DNA of 64,000 nt from Trichinella spiralis (taxonomy: Eukaryota > Nematoda > Enoplea > Trichinellida > Trichinellidae): assembly GCA_000181795.3 (NCBI GenBank), contig CM012954.1, positions 5,573,525 to 5,637,524 of the forward strand. The letters run 5' to 3'. The translations under genes were made by a program, and so were the position numbers. Under the pieces are notes generated by a model that was given only the letters and a program-made list of their open reading frames with translations, was not told where the DNA came from and searched no databases. Within the stretch, counting starts at the first letter, position 1. Every line of letters begins with the position of its first letter. Shown here in pieces: positions 51,692-62,011 of the stretch.

Positions 51692-53593
51692 ATGATATAT
51701 CAAGCAGGAATATACTTGCTTCTCAGCTTCGCTTTATCTTGGACAGTTGATTCATTACAGTTAACACTAATTCATACCAATGATGTCCATTCAAGATTCA
51801 CTCCGTAAGTTGCATTTCCAATTTCACGCATACCTTAATAATCAATAATATTAATCTACAGTATTAACAATGAACTGAAAGACTGCACTGCAGCTGACAT
51901 AGCAGCAAATGAATGCTTCGGTGGAGCGGCTAAACGAATGACAGCGGTGAGAAGAATTCGCAAGAAATACAAGAATGTTCTTTTTTTGGATGCTGGTGAC
52001 CAATATCAAGGAACGTTGTGGTATGTGCTATTCAGGCATAAGGCAATTGCTGATGTAATGAATGCTCTGCGTTACGATGCGATGGCACTTGGCAATCACG
52101 AATTCGATCATGCTCTTGCTGGTTTACTTCCATTACTCAGAGAAGCAAAATTTCCAATTATGGCTGCCAATGTTGCCAGTGATAATAAAGAACTACAAGC
52201 TCTCCTCAAACCGTACACAATATTCACCTTTGACGATGTCAAAGTGGGAGTTATTGGATATGTAACACCGTTGACTAAAAAATTATCAAAGGCCCATGAA
52301 GTAGAATTTGAAGATGAAATTCAAGTTTTAACAAGAATTGCAGCTCAATTGAAAGAAGAGGGTGTAAACATGATTATCGCAGTAGGACATTCAGGTATTC
52401 AAATGGACAGATTAATTTGTCAGAAAGTACCAAATATCGATATAGTTGTCGGAGGACATACCAATACATTTTTGTACAGTGGTAAACAACCATCAGTTGA
52501 AGAAATTCAAGGTCCATATCCTGAAATATACAAGGATCAAGGCAAACCATGCCTTGTTGTAACAGATTACGCATTTGGAAAATATCTTGGCTTTTTGAAA
52601 GTTGAATATGACAAAGAATTAGATCGAGTCACTAAGTGGAAAGGAAATCCAATTTTACTTGACAATCGCTTCCACGCAAGCAGAGAAATGGAAAATATTC
52701 TAGCAACTTACAAACATCAATTACATGAGTTTACCAGCACAGTGATTGGATCTACGGCAGTGAAAATCGACGGTCGTTTCAGTACTTGCCGCCTTCAAGA
52801 ATGCAATTTGGGAAATATGCTAACTGATCACTTGGTTCGCAAAGTGATGAAAGAATCTGATGTCAGGTTGGGTGAAAATGGTGATTCTTGGGCACCGGCA
52901 CCAATTGCACTGATGAATTCAGGTGCTATAAGAAATTACCTGATACATACTGCAGGAAATGTTACTTTGGAAGACGCCTATTCAATCATGCCTTTTGGTA
53001 CTCAGTACGTTTTGCTAGAAGTTACTGGGCCGCAACTGATGGAAATTTTTGAAAACAGTGTTTCTCAGTATTGGCCAGATGGTCCATGGGGCCGATTTCT
53101 ACAAATGTCCGGTGCTAGAGTTGCATACAATTTATCCATGCCTGTGGGAAGTCGCGTTCATTCTCTACAGCTACGTTGCGGAGACTGTCCAATTCCCATT
53201 TACAAGAACTGGGATCCTGAAGAATCATATCGCTTGATCATTTCAACTTTCATGGCTAAAGGCGGAGATGATTTCTCAGTGTTTCCAAAAGTGCCAAATC
53301 ATAAACTGTTGAATTTCACAGATACTGAGCTAGTTATCGACTTTTTCAGAACTAGTAGCCCTGCATGGGCCGGCATAGAAAATCGCATCACTTTCGTTTG
53401 ATAACCTGAAATGGAAGTATTCGATTTGTAAATTTAATTCTGCAAATGTGCTCTTATGAAGCTTCATGTAATAACTTACTGCTTGTGATACTTTTCTTTC
53501 TTTGGAAACTAGCAATCACATATAGCATGTTTTTGTGATTGCAACTAATTTTTATTGACAATAAAAATGTTCTTTATGCAAAATGTGTATACA
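49386..53593 (+). repeat. Tandem duplication unit A (contains 5'-nucleotidase copy 2)
   Basis: This segment aligns in the same orientation with 53696-58195. It begins in the 3' flank of copy 1 (at CCTGTACACTG), runs through about 2.3 kb of intergenic DNA and copy 2, and ends about 190 bases after the copy 2 stop. The intergenic part is strongly conserved between units with scattered substitutions and small indels. Confidence 0.85.
51692..53401 (+). CDS. Secreted 5'-nucleotidase/apyrase, array copy 2
   Basis: Exons 51692-51804 and 51862-53401 (57-base intron) encode 550 aa, the same structure as copy 1. The signal peptide is clear (IYLLLSFALSWTVDS). Metal and catalytic motifs are intact: HTNDVHSRF, DAGDQYQG, GNHEFDH, GHSGI, GGHTN. 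One substrate-site motif differs: LMNSGAIRNYL here, LINSGGIRNYL in copies 1 and 3; the Asn and Arg that contact the phosphate in CD73 are kept. Apart from that tract it differs from copy 3 at only a handful of residues. No GPI-anchor signal follows the domain. Confidence 0.93.
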
Positions 53594-53690
53594 TATGCAA
53601 AATAAAAAGCAGCAATAATGTGAAATTTCCATAAAATATAAGTGAAGGATTTAAAAAGCAATATTTCTGACGAACCCTGATTCTAAGACA
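53594..53690. repeat. Fragment matching a fatty acid transporter intron at a duplication junction
   Basis: About 95 bases align, in the same plus-strand orientation, with 59906-60001. That region spans the intron after exon 6 of the fatty acid transport gene plus the last bases of that exon. It lies exactly between duplication unit A and unit B. Confidence 0.75.
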
Positions 53691-55669
53691 AGAATCCTGT
53701 ACACTGGATTTCTGCACCAAGATTTGTATTTGCTTCAAACTGTTGAAATGTGTGCTGTTCGAAATAAAACTGATATCTATGTTAAAGTACAGCTTCGCAA
53801 TACTTTACGGTGCTCTTGATTTTACTTAATAACAATTACTAAAATATGTTTTACAAGTTGTTCTGATACTAATTTTACCTGCTTTGTTTCTTATCATCAG
53901 AACTGCGTCGCTTGATGAAGCTCTTCAGCAGTCACAAATCGTTGACTAGATAGGAGAAAGCTAACAGCAGTTACGCAATTTACAAAACGAGAAGTAATTT
54001 TGGGGTTACAGAGTTAAAGGAAAACATTACGTAATGCTCCTAAAAGTATAATTTTTATAAAACTCACACTCGCCGTGAAATGCATGGCATTTTCATTCAG
54101 ATAAATATCCTGCATTATACAAAATACATACTTACATATCACTGAATGACTGTCATTCGTCGTGAAAAGTCACTTCACAAATGATCATTAGCTATTGCTA
54201 CTACAACTGAATGCTGAACGTTTCTGTTTCAAAGTCAAAATAATGGAATTGTGGAGCAAAATCTGAAACGTAAAGGCTTGTTAAAATAGTTCAATAAAAT
54301 TAAATCATACATAACATCAATTAATAGCGGAATTTGCATATTTCCTGTTGGGTTTCACGATAATGGTTATACATTCGACTATTTACATATGCATTACGTA
54401 GTGGTATTTCGTAGAATTCTGATGAATTTGAATTTGTTTGAATTTTGTGTGAAATTCAATATAATGTCTCAATATGCAATGACAATGCAAAAGCAAAGTA
54501 CACAAAAAATATTTCCTTCATTCTTAATGGACTACAGTTTTTGAAGAACAACCCAGTACAAAGTGCTTAATATCTTACAAAAATAAAATTCATATTCATC
54601 AATCGTTTTAAATCGAATGTTGGTTCACTGATATGCATTAACCGCTTCATATAAAGCATTATCAAGTCATTACAAAACTTGATTACATAAAAAAAATAAA
54701 TAATGAAATCATGTAAAACTTACATTTGATAATTTTATGCAAATTTTTCAAAAAAACATTTTAAACTACAAAATCAAACCGTGTCAAAATATAAATACTT
54801 TTTCATGATCAACTTTCAGATAATAATTTCAATGCTTAACAAAAGCATTTCTTTCTTAACATCAAATTATTTACACGCTTGTTGTAATATACAATAATTA
54901 TAATGAAAGACAACAACATTATTGCCAAAATCGACATGATTCCTTTTAGAACAGTGCAAGATCCTTGCATAGAATTAAAGAACATAGAATCAACAAAAAT
55001 TTATTGCACACACGGAAGCTCACAACTTTGCCACATTTTTCCATTATAAAACCATTGTAAATAGTAAAAATACTGAAATGAGCTGCGCTAACAATTATCT
55101 ATTGTTGAAAAAATATTACTGTTTACTTTATAAACAATATTGAAATTGACAATAAAATAATATCAAACTAATAAAATCAGAATCATCACATAAGAAAATC
55201 ATGGTCAGTAAAATGCTTCAGAATTTTGATTTCAACCACGAATATTTAATATCAACTAAGGAAACAAATGCAATTCTTAAATTTTCTAAATATCATCAAA
55301 AAAATTAAATCATAAAATTGTATATTACGTGCAATTATACTTGCAAAGCAGAGGAACCTTAAAAAAACAAATAAGCATATCAGAAATAGCAATAAATTAT
55401 TACGTCACTACATTTACACAAATACCACAACGCAAGAACCAATGTTACAGTATAGTTTAATTTTAAGCAACTGTTTCTACTAAGTTATGGTAAACATTTT
55501 ATTGAAGCTGTTTGATTGCCAAACATCATAAATATATATATATATATGAATACAAATATACAAATATATATATATATGCATATCTTTGTGGAAAATCCAC
55601 GAAAGGCAAGAAAATTAGCTAAGAATAATCGTCTGCGGTTCACTGAAAAATTCAACTTCGAGTAAGTAT

Positions 55670-55995
55670 CTTTAAACCAACGTTTCTCAACAATTTTAGC
55701 CTCGCGAAACCCCAAAGGTATCTTTTTGTCTCGCGAAACCAATATATAATTTTTTTAAATATTATTTTCTTTTTCAATAACTCAGAGCTCCCAAGGCATA
55801 CGTAATATATACTAATAAGCTCTTTAACGTGAAATAAATAATAGCTACTACAATAAGATGCATAACAAATAGCACATAAAAGCTACCAGAATTAATTGTT
55901 TAACAGTGACGCATAAAAGGCAAAGCAATGTGTCATATTCCGCGGAACCCCTGAACACGCACTCGGAACCCCGTTTGAGAAACGGTGCTTTAGAC
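55670..55995. mobile_element. Nonautonomous hAT-like MITE with 8-bp target duplication
   Basis: The element occupies 55678-55987 (310 bases). Its ends are imperfect inverted repeats, CAACGTTTCTCAAC at the left and, read inward from the right, CACCGTTTCTCAAA. Flanks are CTTTAAAC and CTTTAGAC, an 8-bp target duplication with one mismatch, the hAT size. The sister repeat after copy 1 has an uninterrupted CTTTAGAT at the matching place near 51360, an empty site. Subterminal GCCTCGCG..CCCC text is also typical of hAT MITEs. There is no coding capacity. Confidence 0.8.
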
Positions 55996-56316
55996 AATTA
56001 TTCAACTGAATTCTGTGTTCCGCATTTCTCGCATAATAAATTATATTCATATATTACTGGGAAAAATACCATTAATAACTCACTGCATATTGCTAAACGT
56101 TAAACAGAACAGCAATAATAAACCAGTGTCTGCTTTCTCACACACAAAAAAAGAAATGCTGGGAAACCCATTCATTAGAAAAAATAACATGAAAACTCCA
56201 TCATTACCTAATTCAAAAAATCAAAACATTCTTCTGTTTCACAAAATATGAACATCCATTATTGCAATTCAAATTTCTTCCTTAAAAAAAGATATTTAGG
56301 TTGATTAGACTTCAAA

Positions 56317-58026
56317 ATGATATATCAAGCAGGAATATACTTGCTTCTCAGCTTCGCTTTATCTTGGACAGTTGATTCATTACAGTTAACACTAATTCAT
56401 ACCAATGATATCCATTCAAGATTCACTCCGTAAGTTGCATTTCCAATTTCACGGATACCTTAATAATCAATAATATTAATCTATAGTATTAACAATGAAC
56501 TGAAAGACTGCACTGCAGCTGACATAGCAGCAAATGAATGCTTCGGTGGAGCGGCTAAACGAATGACAGCGGTGAGAAGAATTCGCAAGAAATACAAGAA
56601 TGTTCTTTTTTTGGATGCTGGTGACCAATATCAAGGAACGTTGTGGTATGTGCTATTCAGGCATAAGGCAATTGCTGATGTAATGAATGCTCTGCGGTAC
56701 GACGCGATGGCACTTGGCAATCACGAATTCGATCATGCTCTTGCTGGTTTACTTCCATTACTCAGAGAAGCAAAATTTCCAATTATGGCTGCTAATGTTG
56801 CCAGTGATAATGAAGAACTACAAGCACTCCTCAAACCGTACACAATATTCACCTTTGACGATGTTAAAGTGGGAGTTATTGGATATGTAACACCGTTGAC
56901 TAAAAAATTATCAAAAGCCCATGAAGTAGAATTTGAAGATGAAATTCAAGTTTTAACAAGAATTGCTGCTCAATTGAAAGAAGAGGGTGTAAACATGATT
57001 ATCGCAGTAGGACATTCAGGCATTCAAATGGACAGATTAATTTGTCAGAAAGTACCAAATATCGATATAGTTGTCGGAGGACATACTAATACATTTTTGT
57101 ACAGTGGTAAACAACCATCAGTTGAAGAAATTCAAGGTCCATATCCTGAAATATACAAGGATCAAGGCAAACCATGCCTTGTTGTAACAGATTACGCATT
57201 TGGAAAATATCTTGGCTTTTTGAAAGTTGAATATGACAAAGAATTAGATCGAATCACTAAGTGGAAAGGAAATCCAATTTTACTTGACAATCGCTTCCAC
57301 GCAAGCAGAGAAATGGAAAATATTCTAGCAACTTACAAACATCAATTACATGAGTTTACCAGCACAGTGATTGGATCTACGGCAGTGAAAATCGACGGTC
57401 GTTTCAGTACTTGCCGCCTTCAAGAATGCAATTTGGGAAATATGCTAACTGATCACTTGGTTCGCAAAGTGATGAAAGAATCTGATGTCAGGTTGGGTGA
57501 AAACGGTGATTCTTGGGCACCAGCACCGATTGCGCTGATCAATTCCGGTGGAATAAGAAATTATCTGATACATACTGCAGGAAATGTTACTTTGGAAGAC
57601 GCCTATTCAATCATGCCTTTTGGTACTCAGTACATTTTGCTAGAAGTTACTGGGCCGCAACTGATGGAAATTTTTGAAAACAGTGTTTCTCAGTATTGGC
57701 CAGATGGTCCATGGGGCCGATTTCTACAAATGTCCGGTGCTAGAGTTGCATACAATTTATCCATGCCTGTGGGACGTCGCGTTCATTCCCTACAACTACG
57801 TTGCGGAGACTGTCCAATTCCCATTTACAAGAACTGGGATGCTGAAGAATCATATCGCTTGATCATTTCAACTTTCATGGCTAAAGGCGGAGATGATTTC
57901 TCAGTGTTTCCAAAAGTGCCAAATCATAAGCTGTTGAATTTTACTGATACTGAGCTAGTGATTGATTTTTTCAGAACTAGTAGCCCTGCATGGGCCGGCA
58001 TAGAAAATCGCATCACCTTCGTTTGA
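56317..58026 (+). CDS. Secreted 5'-nucleotidase/apyrase, array copy 3
   Basis: Exons 56317-56429 and 56487-58026 encode 550 aa. The signal peptide is the same as copy 2. The first metal motif reads HTNDIHSRF, with Ile for Val. The other active-site motifs (GNHEFDH, GHSGI, GGHTN, INSGGIRNYL, GGDDFSVF) are complete. It is nearly identical to copy 2, except for a roughly 60-base tract around 57515-57575 that matches copy 1 exactly. It is secreted by the same reasoning as copy 1. The next gene downstream is the convergent fatty acid transport protein gene. Confidence 0.93.
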
Positions 58027-58699
58027 TAACCTGAAATTTAAGTATTTGATTTGTAAATTGAATTCTGCAAATGTGCTCTTATGAAGCTTCATATAAAAGC
58101 AAACTATTTGCTGTAATTTTCTTTTTTTGAAACACCTCTTTGCGATGCCAACTTATTGTTATTGATAGTAAAAGTTTTCTTTTTGTAAAATGTGTATGAA
58201 TAACGCTCATTTCTAATTTCAAAACAGATATTATTGAAATACATTGAATTGGAATATTGAAATAGACTATCATCGCTGAAATATAGAAAAAACAGTTTTT
58301 TAAGAAATGCATATTTTAACTCACAGTCGTACACCATATTAATTATTAAACAAATGCCTGAAACGAAATATAAATGCCAGATATAAAATGCATTTTTGAT
58401 CGCAGAAAGCAAAATCATTTGTGATTCAATTAAAACTAGAATCACTTTAAATGTAATTGCTTTTCAAGCCACTCTTCACTTTAAAATAAATATCCTTTGC
58501 AAAATATTATCTACAATCAAAACTTCATAATTATTTGTTTAAAATGCAGCAAGTTAATAATTATTCGTTAATTTTTGTTTTATTTAAAAATACATATGTA
58601 TTTCAATTGATGTGCAAAAGTCTGAATTTTTAACTACAATCAATGCGTTTCAGATAATGAAAAATATAGAACGTGAATTATGGAAAACAGCATGAACAT

Positions 58700-58751
<52 letters not shown>

Positions 58752-58915
58752 ATGTTCCGTTAAATCACTGATGGTATGCTGATCAATAGATAAATTTAAA
58801 AAAATAAATACTGGCAGCGAGTTCAACTTATTCAACGATAAAATAGAAAAAAATTATAGAAATAATATTCATAATGACAACAACCACATAAAATAAACAC
58901 AAACTAACCTCCATT
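58027..58915. other. Convergent intergenic region with TA palindrome
   Basis: The first ~170 bases match the 3'UTR of copy 2. At 58694-58756 a long TA repeat is flanked by GAACATCA and TGATGTTC, making a perfect inverted repeat of about 63 bases. No gene recognised. Confidence 0.6.
58694..58756. repeat. TA microsatellite forming a long palindrome
   Basis: About 45 bases of alternating TA are bounded by AACATCAA-type and complementary TTGATGTT-type ends, so the whole segment is self-complementary and could extrude a cruciform or hairpin. Confidence 0.85.
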
Positions 58916-61900
58916 TTATATATTCATTCGCCCTTCTATAATGTCTTGATACTTCAGTGCGTCAAGTACTTCATAGGCATCCTTTTCATGATTCAAAACG
59001 TACAGTTGATCAGAAATACAACTGACAGGATTAAAACCCTCTTTGACCAGCTCTGTCTTGCACAATTTGTAAGTGCCTTAAAATAATATTTTAAAAAGTG
59101 TATATATGTATATGATTGAAACAAATTCCAATTTATTGCATCATCGTACTAGTGCTGGTCACTTTTTGGCAAATGCGGAGAAAGATAGGCTGCGCATATT
59201 TGGGTAGAAAGATGGTCATTTGCTCATGCAAATGATTCACATCTAAAGTTGAATTCAAATCTACAATAGCTGCCATACCTGCCCGACCTTCGTAACCTGA
59301 AAAGCACCGTATGTTGAGATTTGAGATGAAAAAATTTTTTTCCTCAACATCAACCTGGAACACTGACACCATAAACCACGGCATCATTGTGCGAAGTGAT
59401 CTTCTGAATCAAGCCTTCCACTTCTGTGGTGGATACATTTTCACCTTTCCACCGGTATGTATCACCGGTTCGATCTTTGAAAAATAAATAACCCAACTCG
59501 TCGTAATAAAGAATATCGCCTAAAAATTGAAGAACATATTTCACACAGCTTATTCATAATAACTTGCTGCTATTTGAAATTATTAATTATAACCAGAACG
59601 AAAGGCGATGTCATTTTTGCGAAATACGTCGCGAGTGATTTTTTTCTGCGAATCGGAATCACAAACATAGCCGGTAAAATCTTTCAACGGATTTCCTCTG
59701 ATGATTCTGCCGACCATCTCGCCGGATTCTCCAGGTTTGCATCGAATGCACAAACCTCGTTCATCACGCATCAATTCGCCTGTAGTTTCGTCGACTTTGA
59801 TCAAGGCGATCGGATAAACAATCGACAAAAAGCTGTATATTGTCATAAATCCACAAGCACCAACGTGATTATCGATGTTTACTGAAAAAAATCTAATAAT
59901 GATGATGCAAAATAAAAAGCAACAATAATGTCAAATTTACATAAATTATAAGTGAAAGATTTTTTAAAAAACAACCAATATTTCTTACGAACGCTGGTGT
60001 TTCCTTCGGTGGAGCCGTAAAATTCGCCGATCTTTTCAATACCAAACCTTTTTACAAATTCCTTCCAAATTTGAATACGCAAACCATTACCGTACATCAA
60101 ACGGACGCCGTGTTTGCGGTCAATTTCTTTGGGAGGTTGCAATAATAAATAACGACACATTTCACCAATATACTGCGCTGCCTGGAAAAAAATTTTCACC
60201 ATAAATTTATCTAACATTACTGTTTACGTCAAAAAAAATATAATAATAAAAATAAAAACTTACAGTACAACGATATCTTAAACAATCATGCCAATATTGG
60301 CTAGCTGAAAAACGCGAACGAATTATACATGTACATCCGCTGAGCAAAGTTTGCCCAATGCCCAAAATAATCGCCGCCGTATGATACATTGGCATTGTCA
60401 CGTAAATGCGATCACTTTTACGTATACTGAAAGCCAAATGAACACCCAGTGCCATCAGGAAATACCTGCAATTATTATAATAGTTATTTAAATAATGAAA
60501 AGAAAACAATTTTATCCTTGCTGCTTTTACCTTGCATGCGTAATTGTTGCGGCTTTCGGCATGCCGGTTGTTCCAGAAGTAAAAATATAAAACAAAATAG
60601 CTAAATAAATAAATTAACCAAATACTAATTTCCCATTTATTATAATTCATAATACATTTAAAGCCAACTTCGGGAATACTTTTCACCAATTCGGCAGAAG
60701 AATTTTCCAACTCTGCGTTGAGATCAATAAAATTTGCACCCAGTTTCCCAAATTGCTTATTTTTAATGTGAGCATAGATGACAGGTATGGTTTGCTTTGA
60801 AAAGCATGGCAATGCTTCTTTGAAAACTAACCAAAAAGCTTATTATTATTTCAAAAATACATAAATAATAATTTACCCTGTATCAACGATTCACCAACAA
60901 TGATAGAATTTGCATTGGAAACACGAATGCAATGTGCAAGTGAATCTAATCGAAGGTTGAAATTTATCAATGCTGGAATCACTCCAATTCTTGATAAGCT
61001 AAGAATGTAAATAACATAATAGGCTGAATTGGGCAGAAACAAAGCGACCACATCTCCCGGATGTAAATTGCACTCTTCGCGAAAATAGCCGGCTAATCTC
61101 ATCGAATGCCACTGCAATTGAGCAAACGTCCACGTCTGGCCAGATTCAACCTCTTCCAAAGCAACACTGTCCGGAGTTCTAGAAGCGACAATGTCGAACA
61201 ATTTATGAACTGTACACTGCTGACGTGACAGACGCCACAACTTCCACTGCATTGTAAACAGCATCCACAAACCTCTGAAATGAGATCGCAATATTAAAAT
61301 GAGTCAACTGACAAATTTTATTCCACTCTTCCTCCATTTTATTATCAATCGTTCAATCTGTTTAAATAAAAATCAACTTTATCTTTTGTTCTTTTACTTT
61401 TTCAAGCTCAACACTATTAACTACTAATTATTCAAATAAATTCAAGAACAACATTTCACCTTTTTTTTCTCTTCTTCATTACATGAAAACATCATTAAAT
61501 TGCATTGCAAATAACTAGTTAAACAACGTTTGTCGTTGATAAGATTAATGCTAATTTTATTTGCATCAATAATAAAATGGTCTGACAACATAAATCACCG
61601 ATAAAGCGTGCTTTTCATTGGAAAAGCTAGTTCACGATGATCTCTTTTTCCAAAACCTAATGCCCTATTTACAAATCTCTCTCCATGCTGACAATATTTC
61701 AAGTTTAATTTCTTTTCTTTAATGACACCTATCCTGCAAAATTGCATCGTTCATCAAGTAACACATGCAAACTTAAATAAATAAAAATTAGCTGCAAAAT
61801 AAAGTAAAAAAAACAACTAAGCTATTGAAAATGTCAGTGCTATACAGCTTACATACTTTACGTCTCGTGGAGCTGTCAGGATTGCACATTTCAAAAATCG

Positions 61901-62011
61901 TTGCTCAATGTAACACCAAACGACGAACAACAAAATTATCTGCGGCATCAAAGGCACACCAAGTAGACATAAGGTAGTAGTTGACAATAAAACAATCAAC
62001 CCATGACGCAT
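58916..62011 (-). CDS. Fatty acid transport protein / very-long-chain acyl-CoA synthetase (SLC27 family)
   Basis: Ten exons on the minus strand (62011-61857, 61274-60877, 60826-60626, 60600-60531, 60465-60264, 60181-59989, 59881-59594, 59519-59355, 59296-59150, 59076-58916) give 659 aa, the family's usual length. Two hydrophobic segments near the N-terminus ([18 protein letters not shown] and [11 protein letters not shown]) anchor it in membrane. AMP-binding motifs follow: [18 protein letters not shown] (ATP P-loop), [26 protein letters not shown], and the VLACS/FATP signature [20 protein letters not shown]. It activates long and very long fatty acids to acyl-CoA and drives their uptake; C. 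elegans relatives are ACS-20/ACS-22. A splice acceptor immediately before the ATG suggests an upstream noncoding exon. It is convergent with the 5'-nucleotidase array. Confidence 0.93.

Larger units (their letters stand above)
53402..56316. other. Intergenic DNA between 5'-nucleotidase copies 2 and 3
   Basis: Copy 2 3'UTR (AATAAA near 53559), the transporter-derived scar, then spacer matching the one after copy 1, with a MITE inserted. AT microsatellites occur at 55525-55580. No extra gene recognised. Confidence 0.6.
53696..58195 (+). repeat. Tandem duplication unit B (contains 5'-nucleotidase copy 3)
   Basis: Sister of unit A at 49386-53593, about 4.2 kb if the inserted MITE at 55678-55987 is left out. 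The two units keep the same order: 3' flank, spacer, 5' flank, signal-peptide exon, intron, main exon and early 3'UTR. Confidence 0.85.
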
